From Candidatus Methanomethylicota archaeon (lineage in GTDB: Archaea; Thermoproteota; Methanomethylicia; Methanomethylicales; Methanomethylicaceae): 64,000 nucleotides of DNA. Positions 26,551 to 36,465 of the stretch are shown in pieces. Within the stretch, counting starts at the first letter, position 1. Every line of letters begins with the position of its first letter. The notes under the pieces were generated by a model that worked only from the letters and a program-made list of their open reading frames with translations, was not told the DNA's origin and searched no databases. The stretch is taken from assembly GCA_029887765.1 (NCBI GenBank), contig JARXPF010000001.1:288750-352749 (forward strand), written 5' to 3'. The translations under genes and the position numbers were made by a program.

Positions 26551-29275
26551 CTATTTTTTTCTTTAAATCTTGTATTTTAATTTCAAAATTAGGAATACTT
26601 GATAAAGGTATTTTCCCTTGAGCTATATCAGGTTTACCGCCTCCTTTCCCGCCTATAGCAGATAGAATAGAACTTAAAATTCTTCCTGCATTTATTCCTT
26701 TTTTAATAACATTTTCTCCACACATAGCTATTACAAAACCATCTTTTTCAGAAATTAATATTACAAAAGATTGTTTATCTTTTTTTACTATATGAGAAGC
26801 TATTGCTAATAAATCTTCATTAGAAAAATCACTAAATTTACCAAATAAGAATTTAATATCATTTATTATTTCAGGCTTTAGATTAATATTAATTGCTAAT
26901 TTTTCTCTTAGATCTTCAATTAATTTTTTATAATTTGAAAGTTCTTTCAATAGTTTATCTATACTTATTTCAATATGTTCAATAGGAACATTTAAGCTCT
27001 TAGCAATTCTATGAAGTATTTCCTCTTGAGATTGAATATAATTTATAGCTTGTTCTCCTGCAACAAACTCTATTCTTTCAACTCCATCTTGAATGCGTTC
27101 AGAATGAATTATTTTTATTAAACCTATTTCACCAGTATTTGAACAATGAGTACCTCCACATGCTTCAACATCCCAATCTTCTATTTCTACAATTCTTATA
27201 TTTTTACCAGGTACAACCCCTCCTTGATAAAGTCTCATACCAAATTTTTCCTCTGCTTTATTTCTATCCTCGAAATATGTCTTTATTGGTCTACATTCTT
27301 GTATTACTTTATTTGCCAAAATTTCTATTTCTTTTAATTGTGATGGACTAATTTTTTCAAAATGAGTAATATCTAAACGACTTTTATTTACATCTTTTTG
27401 AGCACCATGTTGCCATACATGATTTCCAAGAACCCTTCTTGCTGCTCCAATTAATACATGAGTAGCAGAGTGATGTTTTGAAAGAGCTTTTCTTCTTTCT
27501 AAATCAATTATACACTCAACTTCACTACCCACATCAAGCCATTCATTTTCAACATAATGTACAACAATTCCATGAGATTTCTTTACATTTTTTATTTTAA
27601 TTTCTTTACCATTAGTTAAAATAAAACCTATATCACTTGGTTGTCCTCCACCCTCAGGATAAAATATAGTTCTATCAAGTACTACTCTTTTACCATCAGA
27701 GTATAAGACTTTGGCTTTTATACGATTAGCTTTAGGATTAATATAATATAAAAGTTGAGTTTCTGGTAATTGAGGCATTCCTTGAAGTATGTCTTCTTCA
27801 ACTTTAATAATTTGAGGAGATTGATGAAGAGATGTAATCATGGCATCAAAAGATGATGGAATCTCAACTTTAATTCCTTGAGGTTCAGCAATTTCTTTTA
27901 CCATTTCTGGTGGAATTCCATGAGAATCATATAATTGTAAAAGCATTTCTATTGGAAATATAGAACTCTTTCTTATTTTTTCTTCTTTCAAAATTTTTAA
28001 GATTAAATTCTTTCCATGATCTATTGTTTTATTATACCTTTCTACTTCTAAATCAACTACTTTTAATACATAATCTATGTTTTCAATTAATTCAGGAAAT
28101 TGATTTTTCCAATATGAGATTTGTAATGAAATAAGTTCAGATATTGGTACTTGAACTTTTAAAATATCCATTAATCGCTTTATTCTTCTTATGAGAAATC
28201 TTGCAAAATATCCTCCTTGAACATTAGAAGGTACAAGTCCATCACTCAACATAAATGCTAAAGCTTTTGTATGATCTAATATTGCCATTATTGATTCTAC
28301 AGGTTTTAAAAAAACTTCTAATGAATGAATATCCATTCCAGTAGCTTCTGCTACTTTTTGCTTAAATAAATTTATTGAATTTTCATTATTTACATCAATT
28401 ATACCACTAAATTTAACAATTTCACTTAATATTCTTTGATTAGGAATTTCAAAGCCAAAAATTTTAAAGAATTTATGAAAAAGTTCTCCATATATTGCTT
28501 CAAAAGCTGTTGGAGTCCCCATGGAAATCCATGTAAATCTTTCTAAACCATATCCAGTATCAACAATTTTAAGTGGAAGTTCTTGATAAGTATTACCTAT
28601 TTTCCTATATTGCATAAAAACAAGAGTAGAAATCTCTAAACCTCTCACTATACCTTCTACATCAGGACCTGCATCACCACCACCTTCCCACCAATGTTCA
28701 ATATAAGTTATCTCATCTTCAGGTATTCCAAGATCTTTTGTCAAAAATTCATGATGATATGCTACAGTTTCTTCCTTCCAATAAATTTCTTTTTCTTTAG
28801 AAGAAAAAGCATGATGTGCCATCATTTCAAAAATAGTTAAATGTCTTCCTCCTGTTCTTCCAACATTTCCTATATCAGTCATTCTTATACAGGGTTGAGA
28901 AATTACAAGTGGATTATAAGGAGGGGGAACTTCTCCACTTGTTACATGAGGTTGAAAACAAGCTATGGATGCTATAGTAAAAAAAATATCATCTCTCCAT
29001 CTAGCAATAACAGGATAACGCCTAACTCTTTTATGACCTTTTTTCTCAAAAAAAGAAAGAAAAGCTTCACGCATTTCTTTAATATTATAACTTCTCTTAG
29101 TTGGAGGATTATTTATAAAAGAATATGGAACACATGGAGCTTCTCCACAAACCTCACGATCAGGATCAATTGTCCAAAAATATCTTTTACATATTTTACA
29201 TTCTTTTCTCAAAAAACCATTTTCTAAAAAAAATTTTAATCTATATACTTCTGGGTCTACTATCAATTCTATCAT
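26531..29275 (-). CDS. alaS: Alanyl-tRNA synthetase
   Basis: A 914-residue archaeal-type AlaRS. The N-terminal cysteine cluster (CKICKRYF and CGEAPC) is typical of archaeal AlaRS. The class II core follows, with WEGGGDAGP and the GYGLERFTW segment, then the editing domain with the HHSATH and CGGTHC zinc motifs near residues 600 and 705, and a C-terminal oligomerisation domain with GGKGGGKPDIAQG. The gene starts 42 bases after L12. Confidence 0.96.
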   Translation of the reverse strand: MIELIVDPEVYRLKFFLENGFLRKECKICKRYFWTIDPDREVCGEAPCVPYSFINNPPTKRSYNIKEMREAFLSFFEKKGHKRVRRYPVIARWRDDIFFTIASIACFQPHVTSGEVPPPYNPLVISQPCIRMTDIGNVGRTGGRHLTIFEMMAHHAFSSKEKEIYWKEETVAYHHEFLTKDLGIPEDEITYIEHWWEGGGDAGPDVEGIVRGLEISTLVFMQYRKIGNTYQELPLKIVDTGYGLERFTWISMGTPTAFEAIYGELFHKFFKIFGFEIPNQRILSEIVKFSGIIDVNNENSINLFKQKVAEATGMDIHSLEVFLKPVESIMAILDHTKALAFMLSDGLVPSNVQGGYFARFLIRRIKRLMDILKVQVPISELISLQISYWKNQFPELIENIDYVLKVVDLEVERYNKTIDHGKNLILKILKEEKIRKSSIFPIEMLLQLYDSHGIPPEMVKEIAEPQGIKVEIPSSFDAMITSLHQSPQIIKVEEDILQGMPQLPETQLLYYINPKANRIKAKVLYSDGKRVVLDRTIFYPEGGGQPSDIGFILTNGKEIKIKNVKKSHGIVVHYVENEWLDVGSEVECIIDLERRKALSKHHSATHVLIGAARRVLGNHVWQHGAQKDVNKSRLDITHFEKISPSQLKEIEILANKVIQECRPIKTYFEDRNKAEEKFGMRLYQGGVVPGKNIRIVEIEDWDVEACGGTHCSNTGEIGLIKIIHSERIQDGVERIEFVAGEQAINYIQSQEEILHRIAKSLNVPIEHIEISIDKLLKELSNYKKLIEDLREKLAININLKPEIINDIKFLFGKFSDFSNEDLLAIASHIVKKDKQSFVILISEKDGFVIAMCGENVIKKGINAGRILSSILSAIGGKGGGKPDIAQGKIPLSSIPNFEIKIQDLKKKIGDGVEF

Positions 29276-29317
29276 CCCATAGATGAAATATATAAAATGA
29301 AGGATTTAAAGAAATAG

Positions 29318-29626
29318 TTAGCCGAATAGAGCACTTAATCCTTCAACACTTTCTTCTTCTTTTTTCTCCTCCTCTTCTTTCGGAGCTTCCTTCTTTTCTT
29401 CAGTAGTAGGCTGAGGTTGAGCTGGAGCTGGGGCAGATATAGTAGGCATGGCAATAGCAGATTTTATAACTTCATCAATATTTATTTCATTCAATGCTGC
29501 AACTAATGCTTTAACTCTAGCACTATCAACACTTATACCTGAGGCTGAGAGTACTTTTTTAAGATTCTCTTCATTTATTGGCTGTTTTGCAGTATGGAGG
29601 AGGAGGCTAGCATATATGTACTCGAT
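29318..29626 (-). CDS. rpl12: Ribosomal protein L12 (P1-like stalk), possible ATC start
   Basis: About 102 residues. The N-terminal dimerisation part [14 protein letters not shown], an Ala/Pro hinge, a charged EEKKEE tail and the C-terminal SALFG form the archaeal P1 stalk that binds translation GTPases. Homologues start MEYIY; here that codon is ATC at 29626, 4 bases after GGGGGTGAT. The only standard starts are TTG 29641 and GTG 29635. They would add a short MGVIK or MIK extension and place the ribosome site inside the gene. I list the ATC form but the start is open. Confidence 0.85.
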   Translation of the reverse strand: MEYIYASLLLHTAKQPINEENLKKVLSASGISVDSARVKALVAALNEINIDEVIKSAIAMPTISAPAPAQPQPTTEEKKEAPKEEEEKKEEESVEGLSALFG

Positions 29627-29660
29627 TTTAATCACCCCCAATAAAGTGTTTATAGGAAGG

Positions 29661-29681
29661 AAATTTATACTTAAATCCTTT
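29661..29681 (-). promoter_or_regulatory. Promoter for rpl12
   Basis: On the minus strand, AAAGGA (BRE-like) followed by TTTAAGTATAAATTT (TATA) sits right at the L10 stop. Transcription would begin about 25 bases downstream, near 29643, just ahead of the rpl12 ribosome site. A dedicated promoter would fit the higher copy number of L12 relative to L10. Confidence 0.55.
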
Positions 29682-29682
29682 G

Positions 29683-30558
29683 CTATTTTTCACCAAGTAT
29701 TTCTGGATGTTTTTTATTTATTTCTTCAAATAATCTTTTTCCTTGCATAATTGCAATTAGTATTGAGTCTTTTAATATATCAGGTATGGGAAGGGCTGAG
29801 ATAGTAGCAATAGCTTTTGCTTCCATATAAGCTTTAGATATAAGAAGTGGAAGAACTTCTTTAGTTGGATATGCAATATTAAATGCTAAATTAATAGCAT
29901 ATTCAACTGCAGTTTTAATTTCAGATTTATATTTCTCTAAGTCTATGGCTAAAACTTCTCCAGGTATAACAGTTCCATCAAAGGCCATTTTAAGTTTTAA
30001 TCCTACCATTATTGGTTTTAATCCTAATTTCTTTAGTATATCTGCAAGATCAGCAGAAATTACATCTCCTTTTTTAGCCACTATAGTATCTTTTACAATC
30101 CAAACAGATCCCTCTTGAATTTTTGTAGGTATTTTAGCAGCACTAAATTTACTTAATATAGGACCTGGTTGAAGACCTGTATTTCCTGCTGGAACAATAA
30201 TATCCTCAGTTGCAATATCTCCAGGAGAAGCTTCTGAAGGTATTTTATTTTTTTCTAAAAGTAAATAAAGTGAAAATGGATTTGTATTTGAAAATATTAA
30301 AATATTTTGTCCAGTTAGATATTTTGAAATTTCTTCTATATGTTCATTAAACTTTGGTATTTTTTCTAATGCTTTTTTAATTAAAGTATTTTTAGCAACA
30401 TATACTTCAAATAAACCTCTAAAATTCTTTCTGATACTTTGAATATGTTTAGCTTTCATACCATGTAAATTACCAATAGCAAATATTGAATAATTTTGAA
30501 ATAATGTTACTAATTTTTCTACAATTGATTTTTTAACTTCAAGTGATGCTCTGGCCAA
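29683..30558 (-). CDS. rpl10: Ribosomal protein L10 (P0)
   Basis: A 291-residue archaeal L10. The rRNA-binding N-domain ([37 protein letters not shown]) is followed by the insertion domain ([19 protein letters not shown]) and helices that bind L12 dimers. The acidic LFG-type tail seen in many P0 proteins is missing, as the protein ends HPEILGEK. The protein may therefore be somewhat shorter than usual. It overlaps L1 by 20 bases. Confidence 0.93.
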   Translation of the reverse strand: MARASLEVKKSIVEKLVTLFQNYSIFAIGNLHGMKAKHIQSIRKNFRGLFEVYVAKNTLIKKALEKIPKFNEHIEEISKYLTGQNILIFSNTNPFSLYLLLEKNKIPSEASPGDIATEDIIVPAGNTGLQPGPILSKFSAAKIPTKIQEGSVWIVKDTIVAKKGDVISADLADILKKLGLKPIMVGLKLKMAFDGTVIPGEVLAIDLEKYKSEIKTAVEYAINLAFNIAYPTKEVLPLLISKAYMEAKAIATISALPIPDILKDSILIAIMQGKRLFEEINKKHPEILGEK

Positions 30559-31207
30559 TTTCTACACCTCTTAATTCTACTGGTTTACCCATAGTTGTTT
30601 TAATAATTATTGATGAAAGATGTTGATCAAGCTTTATTCTTCTATCTATTGCATTTAAAATAGCAAGTATATTTTCAGCAATACTTTTAGACTCCATATC
30701 TTCTCTACCAACACAACATTTAACAACTGGTTGATCTCGCATTCTTATTCTAACTGATTTTCTATAATTCTTTATAATATTTTCAATATTTACAGTAGGT
30801 GGAACAGGGTCTGGCATTTTTCCTCTAGGACCTAAAATTGAACCTAAAGTTTTTCCTACTAAAGCCATTAAATCAGCTCTAGCAATAAAGAAGTCATATT
30901 GATTAGCAAGTTTTTTAGCAGCTTTCTTATCATTAGCATATTGTTCTAATTCTTGTTTTGAAATTACTAAATCTGCCCCTGCTTGTTTAGCTTTTATTAA
31001 TAAATCACCATCAGCAATTACACAAATTTTCCTTTCTTTTCCTATTGAATTTGGTAAAACTACAACTTCATTTATTCTATTTTCTGGAGATTTCATATCC
31101 AAGTCTTTTAAATTAACTATAAGTTCAATACTTTGAATAAAATTCCTTTTCTTTGAATTCTTTTTTGCTTCTTCAATCATTGATGTGAGAGATTCTAAAC
31201 TTATCAT
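30539..31207 (-). CDS. rpl1: Ribosomal protein L1
   Basis: A 222-residue L1 with FIQSIELIVNLKDLDMKSPENRINEVVVLP near the N-terminus and LGSILGPRGKMPDPVPP near residue 120, both family signatures. It forms the mobile L1 stalk over the E site. Autoregulation by binding its own mRNA is known in other archaea, but no clear site is visible here. It starts one base after L11 ends. Confidence 0.95.
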   Translation of the reverse strand: MISLESLTSMIEEAKKNSKKRNFIQSIELIVNLKDLDMKSPENRINEVVVLPNSIGKERKICVIADGDLLIKAKQAGADLVISKQELEQYANDKKAAKKLANQYDFFIARADLMALVGKTLGSILGPRGKMPDPVPPTVNIENIIKNYRKSVRIRMRDQPVVKCCVGREDMESKSIAENILAILNAIDRRIKLDQHLSSIIIKTTMGKPVELRGVEIGQSIT

Positions 31208-31208
31208 A

Positions 31209-31706
31209 CTACTCCTCCTCTGCTTTTCTAATTATTTCGTCATAAACCCCAGCATCAATTTCTTTTTCAACAACCTTTGGATCCTTACCATCAACAGTAA
31301 CACCCATACTTAAACATGTACCAACAACTTCTTTAATACATGATTTTAAATTTTTTGCTAAAGAATATGGAAATCTTATTTTTGCAATTTTTATTACACC
31401 TTCTATACTTAAATCCCCAACTTTCTCAGTTTTAACATTAGTAGCACCTTTTTGTAATTTAAGCTCTTTAACTATAAGAGCAGTAGTTGACGGTACTCCT
31501 ACTTCTACTTCAAATTCTTTTGTATCAGGATCAACTATAACTTTAACTGGAACTCTCATTCCTTCAAATTCTTTTGTCTTTTCATTTATAGTATTTACAA
31601 CTTGTAATATATTAACTCCTAAAGGTCCCAATGATGGACCTATTGGTGGTCCACCAGTCGCTTTTCCACCATCAATTAAGAAATTAAATGTTTTTTTAGT
31701 TGCCAT
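31209..31706 (-). CDS. rpl11: Ribosomal protein L11
   Basis: A 165-residue L11. The N-terminal [22 protein letters not shown] is characteristic, and the C-domain holds [17 protein letters not shown]. The ATG at 31706 is preferred because GGAGGAGTGA precedes it at normal distance. GTG 31712 is in the ribosome site. It binds the GTPase centre of 23S rRNA next to L10/L12. The start overlaps the Spt5 stop region. Confidence 0.95.
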   Translation of the reverse strand: MATKKTFNFLIDGGKATGGPPIGPSLGPLGVNILQVVNTINEKTKEFEGMRVPVKVIVDPDTKEFEVEVGVPSTTALIVKELKLQKGATNVKTEKVGDLSIEGVIKIAKIRFPYSLAKNLKSCIKEVVGTCLSMGVTVDGKDPKVVEKEIDAGVYDEIIRKAEEE

Positions 31707-31708
31707 TT

Positions 31709-32233
31709 TCACTCCTCCTCTAATTTTGAAAATTCTTTAAATATGTCAATTTTTTCCTTCTTTTCTTTTACTTCTTGTTTTATTGCTTCACTTTTAGATA
31801 TAATTTTTACTTGTTCTGCTCTTATGGTTATTGGTAATGTATATGGAGCTTCTAATAATTCAAGTGTAACTTCACCCTTAGTTTTATCAACTCTAGTAAC
31901 TTTTGCTTGCATTCCTTTAAATGGTCCTGAGACTATTTCTACTTTATCATCTACATTAATTAAATCTATAACTGGTTGTTGAATTAAGAATTTTGTAACA
32001 TCTTCTAATTCTACTTTTCCTGCTACCCAACCTTTTACATGTTTTATATTTTCAATAGCAAGACTTACAATGTTTGGACCACTAGCTTCAATAAATACAT
32101 AACCACTTACATCAGGAGGTGAAATTATAGACTTTACATTTATATTTTTAGCCATACATCTTCTTTCAATTAATAGCACTACATTCTTTTCTTGACCTGC
32201 AGTAGTTCTTACTGCAAATATTCTTGTTGACAT
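31709..32233 (-). CDS. spt5: Transcription elongation factor Spt5 (NusG)
   Basis: A 174-residue protein with a NusG N-terminal domain ([35 protein letters not shown]) and a KOW domain ([21 protein letters not shown]). It is longer than typical archaeal Spt5 (about 150) by a charged C-terminal extension, [19 protein letters not shown]. It clamps RNA polymerase with Spt4. Its place between secE and L11 is the standard archaeal order. Confidence 0.94.
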   Translation of the reverse strand: MSTRIFAVRTTAGQEKNVVLLIERRCMAKNINVKSIISPPDVSGYVFIEASGPNIVSLAIENIKHVKGWVAGKVELEDVTKFLIQQPVIDLINVDDKVEIVSGPFKGMQAKVTRVDKTKGEVTLELLEAPYTLPITIRAEQVKIISKSEAIKQEVKEKKEKIDIFKEFSKLEEE

Positions 32234-32237
32234 AATT

Positions 32238-32423
32238 TCATCCTCTAATACCTAATATAAGAGTAGCAATTATTTGAATTAAGAAGCCAAAAATACCTAC
32301 AAGTAATAATCCAAGAAAACAAATTCTTAAAGATAATTTAAACTCATCTAAGTCTGGTTTTCTTGATAATTTTAATACTCTACTTATGGAATGGATGATT
32401 TCACGGGGTGACATTTTATTCAT
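32238..32423 (-). CDS. secE: Protein translocase subunit SecE (Sec61 gamma)
   Basis: A 61-residue protein with an amphipathic segment (ISRVLKLSRKPDLDEFKLSLRIC) and one C-terminal transmembrane helix (GLLLVGIFGFLIQIIATLIL), the layout of archaeal Sec61 gamma. An in-frame ATG at 32414 would give MSPREI and is also possible. It lies 4 bases before spt5 and begins the secE-spt5-L11-L1-L10 operon. Confidence 0.92.
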   Translation of the reverse strand: MNKMSPREIIHSISRVLKLSRKPDLDEFKLSLRICFLGLLLVGIFGFLIQIIATLILGIRG

Positions 32424-32456
32424 CTACCTTAAGTGATTGGGAAAAGATAAAAGTTT

Positions 32457-32471
32457 AATTTAAAGCTTTCC
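32457..32471 (-). promoter_or_regulatory. Promoter of the secE-spt5-L11-L1-L10 operon
   Basis: The minus-strand sequence GGAAAGC then TTTAAATT is a good archaeal BRE plus TATA box. It lies in the short gap after dtdA, about 35 bases before the secE start, which places transcription initiation near 32435. Confidence 0.65.
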
Positions 32472-32479
32472 ATTAAATG

Positions 32480-33274
32480 CTAAATTCTTATTATTTCAAT
32501 ATTTTTCATAGATTTTAAATATTCTTTATAAATTGATGGAGTACCCTTCCAATCTATGTAAACTTTAGAACACCCTCCTAAAGTTCTTTTTATACATAAC
32601 TCTATCATAGAAGTTTCCATTCCTTCTATCATTGCATATTTTGGAATAATATGCCCAATTAAAATATTTTCATTTAGAATTTTATTTGTAAATTTTTCAG
32701 AATAATGTCCTCCTCCTATGCCTAACCCCCCTGATTGTATTTCTATTGATGAATTTATTGAATATAATATAGATTTTGCTACTATTTCACCAAATTTATT
32801 ATTTTTCCAAGCTAATTCATTACTCCCTATTTCTACAAATGTTACTGGAAAATTTAGATTTGTCGGACCATGATGAGTAGCTTCAATTGTTACTGGAATA
32901 TTAATTTCATATTCTTTAACAAACTTATGAAGATTTTTAAGTATTGCTCTTATAATAGGAGGATTTGAAATTGCTACTTCTTTTGGATTTCCTCCTAATT
33001 CTGCTTTATTACATAAATTACCAGGTGTATGAGTAGTTAAACAAACTAATCCAGATTCACTTTTATGCTTAGAAAGAAATATAGCATATGATACATCAGG
33101 GAAATTAATATTAATATTTACTAATTGTTCCTTTGTGCTTATAAGATAAATATCTTCATAGAATAGAGCTTTTATTTTTCCTAAATAAGTCTCTCTAAAA
33201 GGTATTTCTAACATTAAGTGAGAAGCTATATTTACACCAGCAGGATCAAGTTCTGAATAAAGAAGTAATTTCAA
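32480..33274 (-). CDS. dtdA: D-aminoacyl-tRNA deacylase DtdA (DTD2 type)
   Basis: A 264-residue protein of the archaeal/plant DTD2 family. It begins KLLLYSELDPAGVNIA, has TTHTPGNL near residue 80, EATHHGPTNLNFP near 130 and GLGIGGGHYSEKFT near 185. These His-rich motifs match zinc-dependent D-aminoacyl-tRNA deacylase. It removes D-amino acids, and N-ethyl or similar adducts in plants, from tRNA. It starts from a TTG after GGTGC and follows argF by 12 bases. Confidence 0.92.
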   Translation of the reverse strand: MKLLLYSELDPAGVNIASHLMLEIPFRETYLGKIKALFYEDIYLISTKEQLVNININFPDVSYAIFLSKHKSESGLVCLTTHTPGNLCNKAELGGNPKEVAISNPPIIRAILKNLHKFVKEYEINIPVTIEATHHGPTNLNFPVTFVEIGSNELAWKNNKFGEIVAKSILYSINSSIEIQSGGLGIGGGHYSEKFTNKILNENILIGHIIPKYAMIEGMETSMIELCIKRTLGGCSKVYIDWKGTPSIYKEYLKSMKNIEIIRI

Positions 33275-33286
33275 AAAAAAGCACCT

Positions 33287-34219
33287 TTATATTAATAATG
33301 CTAGAATAGCTTTTTGAACATGTAATCTATTTTCTGCTTGCTCCCAAACAACAGATTGCTTTCCTTCAAGAACATCATTAGTAATCTCCATACCTCTATA
33401 AGCAGGTAAACAATGCATTACAATAACATCTGAAGGGGCTATACTAAGTAATTGTGAATTTACTTGATATTTAGAAAAAGTCTTAATTCTTTCTTCACTT
33501 TCTTGCTCCTGACCCATAGATACCCACACATCAGTATATATCACATCAGCATTTTTTACACCTTCTATTGGATCTTCCATTAATATAAGAGAAGATTCTT
33601 TTGAAACATTCTTCTTAATTTCTTCTATATATATAGGAGATATTTGATATTTTTTAGGTGATACTATAATCATATTACCTCCAAGTTTTAAAATAGCTTC
33701 TGTTAAAGATCTACAAACATTATTATTTCCATCTCCAATAAATACTACATTCATGCCTTTAATTCTTCCTTTTCTTTCTAATATTGTAAGACAATCAGCT
33801 AAAGCTTGACATGGATGTGCAAGATCGCTTAATGCATTTATTACTGGAGCTCTTGCATTATTAGCAATAATTTCTAAGTCAGAGTGATTATAGACTCTTG
33901 CTACAATACCATCAGAATAACAATCTATCGCTCTAGCAGTATCTTCCAATGTTTCTCCTCTTGTTATTTGTAAATCTTTCCAATTAAGATATATTGAATT
34001 ACCACCTAATTGATATATTGCTACTTCAAAAGATATCCTAGTTCTAGTAGATGGTTTTTGAAAAAGTAAGGTTATGGTTTTACCTTTTAATAAAGGAATT
34101 ATGTATTCTCCACATTTTAATCTATTCTTCATATCAAGTGCAATTCTTAAAATCATTTCCAATTCTTCTTTTGTAAAATTTGAAAGTGTTAAAAGATCTC
34201 TACCTTTCATATTTTGCAT
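33287..34219 (-). CDS. argF: Ornithine carbamoyltransferase
   Basis: A 310-residue enzyme. The carbamoyl-phosphate loop KPSTRTRISFE is near residue 46, HPCQALAD near 132 (OTC signature), and the ornithine/SMG-type loop plus HCLPAYRG near 270. It makes citrulline for arginine synthesis. ATG 34219 lies 8 bases after AGGTG and outside ftsY. An earlier in-frame ATG (34273) would overlap ftsY by 34 bases and is unlikely. No other arg gene is present here. Confidence 0.95.
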   Translation of the reverse strand: MQNMKGRDLLTLSNFTKEELEMILRIALDMKNRLKCGEYIIPLLKGKTITLLFQKPSTRTRISFEVAIYQLGGNSIYLNWKDLQITRGETLEDTARAIDCYSDGIVARVYNHSDLEIIANNARAPVINALSDLAHPCQALADCLTILERKGRIKGMNVVFIGDGNNNVCRSLTEAILKLGGNMIIVSPKKYQISPIYIEEIKKNVSKESSLILMEDPIEGVKNADVIYTDVWVSMGQEQESEERIKTFSKYQVNSQLLSIAPSDVIVMHCLPAYRGMEITNDVLEGKQSVVWEQAENRLHVQKAILALLI

Positions 34220-34239
34220 TTCAAGGCACCTATTATAAT

Positions 34240-35130
34240 TTAAATCATGGAGAATATATTTTTGATTATCCATTCTGAATTAAATTTTACTAAATCATTA
34301 TAACTCTGTCCTATTCCTAAAAATATTATAGGTTTTTTTAAAGTATATCCTATAGATATTGCAGCCCCTCCTTTAGCATCAGCATCAATTTTAGTTAATA
34401 CTATAGCATCTATTGGAACAAATTTATTAAATTCTTGAGCTTGATTAAGAGCATCATTTCCAGTAAGAGCATCTCCAACAAATATTGTTAAATCTGGTTT
34501 TGCAACTCTATAAATTTTTTTAAGTTCATCCATAAGTCCACGATCAGTTTGCATTCTTCCTGCAGTATCGATTAATACCACATCTATATTGTTTGATTTT
34601 GCATAACTAATAGCATCATATGCTACAGCTGCTGGATCTGCACCGTATTTATGTTTTATTAATTTTACTCCAAGTCTATTTGCATGAACCTCTAATTGCT
34701 CCTCAGCTCCAGCTCTAAAAGTATCACTACAAGCAAATACAATTCTTAAACCATTATCTATTAAATATTTTCCAATTTTTGCTATTGTTGTTGTTTTTCC
34801 AGTACCATTAACACCTATAAACATTATAACAAAGGGTTTTTTTGAATTAACTAATGATAAAAAATCCATTGTAATCATTGTTTCTTTTAAAATTTTTGCC
34901 ATAGTATCTTTAATTATAGGCCATATATCTCCAAATCTATCAATTTTCATTCCAATTAAATTATTTTTTAACTTAGAGACTATTTCTTCAGCTACTGGAA
35001 GAGCTACATCACATTCAAGAAGAGCTATTTGAAGATTCCAAAGATGTTCTTCTAAATCTTTTTCTGAAATAGATTTTTTAGTTATTTCTTCAATAAAATT
35101 TGAAAATACTTTTTTTAATTTATCAAACAA
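34240..35130 (-). CDS. ftsY: Signal recognition particle receptor FtsY
   Basis: A 296-residue SRP GTPase. The N-domain is followed by the G-domain with GVNGTGKTTT near residue 112, DTAGRMQTDRG near 194, LTKIDADAKGG near 253 and GIGQSYNDL near the end. It docks ribosome-SRP complexes at the membrane. The TTG at 35130 after an AGGTATAAAGGA site gives MFDKLKKVF. A longer in-frame version would run into prefoldin alpha. Confidence 0.94.
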   Translation of the reverse strand: MFDKLKKVFSNFIEEITKKSISEKDLEEHLWNLQIALLECDVALPVAEEIVSKLKNNLIGMKIDRFGDIWPIIKDTMAKILKETMITMDFLSLVNSKKPFVIMFIGVNGTGKTTTIAKIGKYLIDNGLRIVFACSDTFRAGAEEQLEVHANRLGVKLIKHKYGADPAAVAYDAISYAKSNNIDVVLIDTAGRMQTDRGLMDELKKIYRVAKPDLTIFVGDALTGNDALNQAQEFNKFVPIDAIVLTKIDADAKGGAAISIGYTLKKPIIFLGIGQSYNDLVKFNSEWIIKNIFSMI

Positions 35131-35134
35131 TCCT

Positions 35135-35581
35135 TTATACCTGCCCAGAGGATTCAACTTGAGGATAAAGTTCATTTATTCTAGCTTGAAGTTGATTTAA
35201 TCTTATAGTAACTTGTGTATATTGATTTTGTAGTGTAGAAATTTGCGTTTGTATTTTCTTTATTTTATCTTCTATATCAGCCATAGCCTCATCTATTTTC
35301 TTTTCAATAGCCACTCCTGCTCCTACATTTACAATAACTGTGTCTACATCTTTTAAATAAGCTCTAATATAATTTCCAGCACCTATTGGAACAAGAGTTT
35401 CTGCATTTCCTTTTAATATTTTTATTTCATTTAAAGAATTCTTACTCATAGTTAATTCAATAATAGCACTTGTTGAAAATTCTATTTGTTGTTTAATAAC
35501 ATCTGCATATGCTTTAAGATTTGAAAATTCAAGAATAAGGGCTTCAAGTTCTTCTTTTGAAGATTTAGATTCTTCACTCAT
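35135..35581 (-). CDS. pfdA: Prefoldin alpha subunit
   Basis: A 148-residue coiled-coil protein. Two long helices with heptads (residues about 5-45 and 95-140) flank the central beta-hairpin part ETLVPIGAGNYIRAYLKD, typical of prefoldin alpha. It forms a hexamer with the beta subunit encoded at 49441-49800 and passes unfolded proteins to the thermosome. It overlaps the LX gene by 8 bases. Confidence 0.93.
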   Translation of the reverse strand: MSEESKSSKEELEALILEFSNLKAYADVIKQQIEFSTSAIIELTMSKNSLNEIKILKGNAETLVPIGAGNYIRAYLKDVDTVIVNVGAGVAIEKKIDEAMADIEDKIKKIQTQISTLQNQYTQVTIRLNQLQARINELYPQVESSGQV

Positions 35582-35771
35582 TTTTATCTATCAACTCCAC
35601 TGAATCTATTTTAATTTGAAAACGTTTTAATTTATGATTTCCACCAAAGAGACAAAATGTTTTTTCAATTGCCATTTTTTCACTAATTGCAGATACATTT
35701 TTTTTAAAATTTATCCAATCTAATCCTATTTTTACTCTTCCTTTAATTAGAAAGTTTTTTTCATTTGACAT
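35574..35771 (-). CDS. rplX: Ribosomal protein LX (L18a/L20a)
   Basis: A 65-residue protein with FLIKGRVKIGLDWINFKKNVSAISEKMAIEKTFCLFGGNHKLKR, the compact archaeal LX (L18Ae half) pattern. It overlaps prefoldin alpha by 8 bases and follows aIF6 by 4, a common archaeal order. Confidence 0.92.
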   Translation of the reverse strand: MSNEKNFLIKGRVKIGLDWINFKKNVSAISEKMAIEKTFCLFGGNHKLKRFQIKIDSVELIDKNE

Positions 35772-35775
35772 ATTC

Positions 35776-36459
35776 TCACTCCACCAATCCTAATGATGAT
35801 TCTATATGAGCTATCTCTGGTCCAGTAGTTTCTTCACCAACTACTGCACCATATGAATTTACAACCATTCCAATTCTTAAATATGGTATTCCACAATTTA
35901 CTGTAGATGGATAAACAGGTTTATTAAAAATTTTTTCTAATATTGCTATTTCTTCATTTGAAGCTTGAGGATGACATAAAATCCCTTTACTATTTATTAC
36001 AGCACAAGCACCAGGCATTGAAATACCAGCTATTTGTCCATCAAATACTTCTACTCCAAGCTCTTTAGAAATTAATTGTTTTAAGTCTTTATCAGCCTTA
36101 GGACTTACAAGAGCACTTTTATCATTAATAAGTATCATATTTCCAAGTGCATTACTTTTTCCTTTATATTGTATAATAGAAAATCCAGTAACTTTTTTTA
36201 TAAAATTAATTTCTTCTTCTTTAGCATTATGAGGTACTAAAATACCTTTTGAATTTCCTACTATGAAAATTCCTAAAAGAACACTACTACATATAGTAGT
36301 TTTATAAACTGGAACTTTAAGTGTATTTGAAATTTCAAATACAAACTTATCAGGACTATCATAAGGAACAAGAGCAAAAAAATCATTTGCAAAAGTAAAT
36401 GCACCTATATTTGAATTCCCATATATTGATGAACGTGAAATTGGCAAAAAATACACCAT
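35776..36459 (-). CDS. eif6: Translation initiation factor aIF6
   Basis: A 227-residue protein of the aIF6 pseudo-fivefold propeller. Repeats such as SNIGAFTFANDFFALVP, GNSKGILVPHNA, INDKSALVSPKA, INSKGILCHPQAS and VNSYGAVVGEETTGPE are visible one after another. It binds the large subunit and prevents joining with the small one. It sits between L31e and LX, the usual operon. Confidence 0.95.
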   Translation of the reverse strand: MVYFLPISRSSIYGNSNIGAFTFANDFFALVPYDSPDKFVFEISNTLKVPVYKTTICSSVLLGIFIVGNSKGILVPHNAKEEEINFIKKVTGFSIIQYKGKSNALGNMILINDKSALVSPKADKDLKQLISKELGVEVFDGQIAGISMPGACAVINSKGILCHPQASNEEIAILEKIFNKPVYPSTVNCGIPYLRIGMVVNSYGAVVGEETTGPEIAHIESSLGLVE

Positions 36460-36465
36460 CCAATA

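Noticed and set aside
28841..29227. A 128-residue open frame on the plus strand, antisense to alaS.
   Set aside because: It is a shadow of the alaS reading frame with low-complexity Ser/Thr/Phe content, no ribosome site and no recognisable family.
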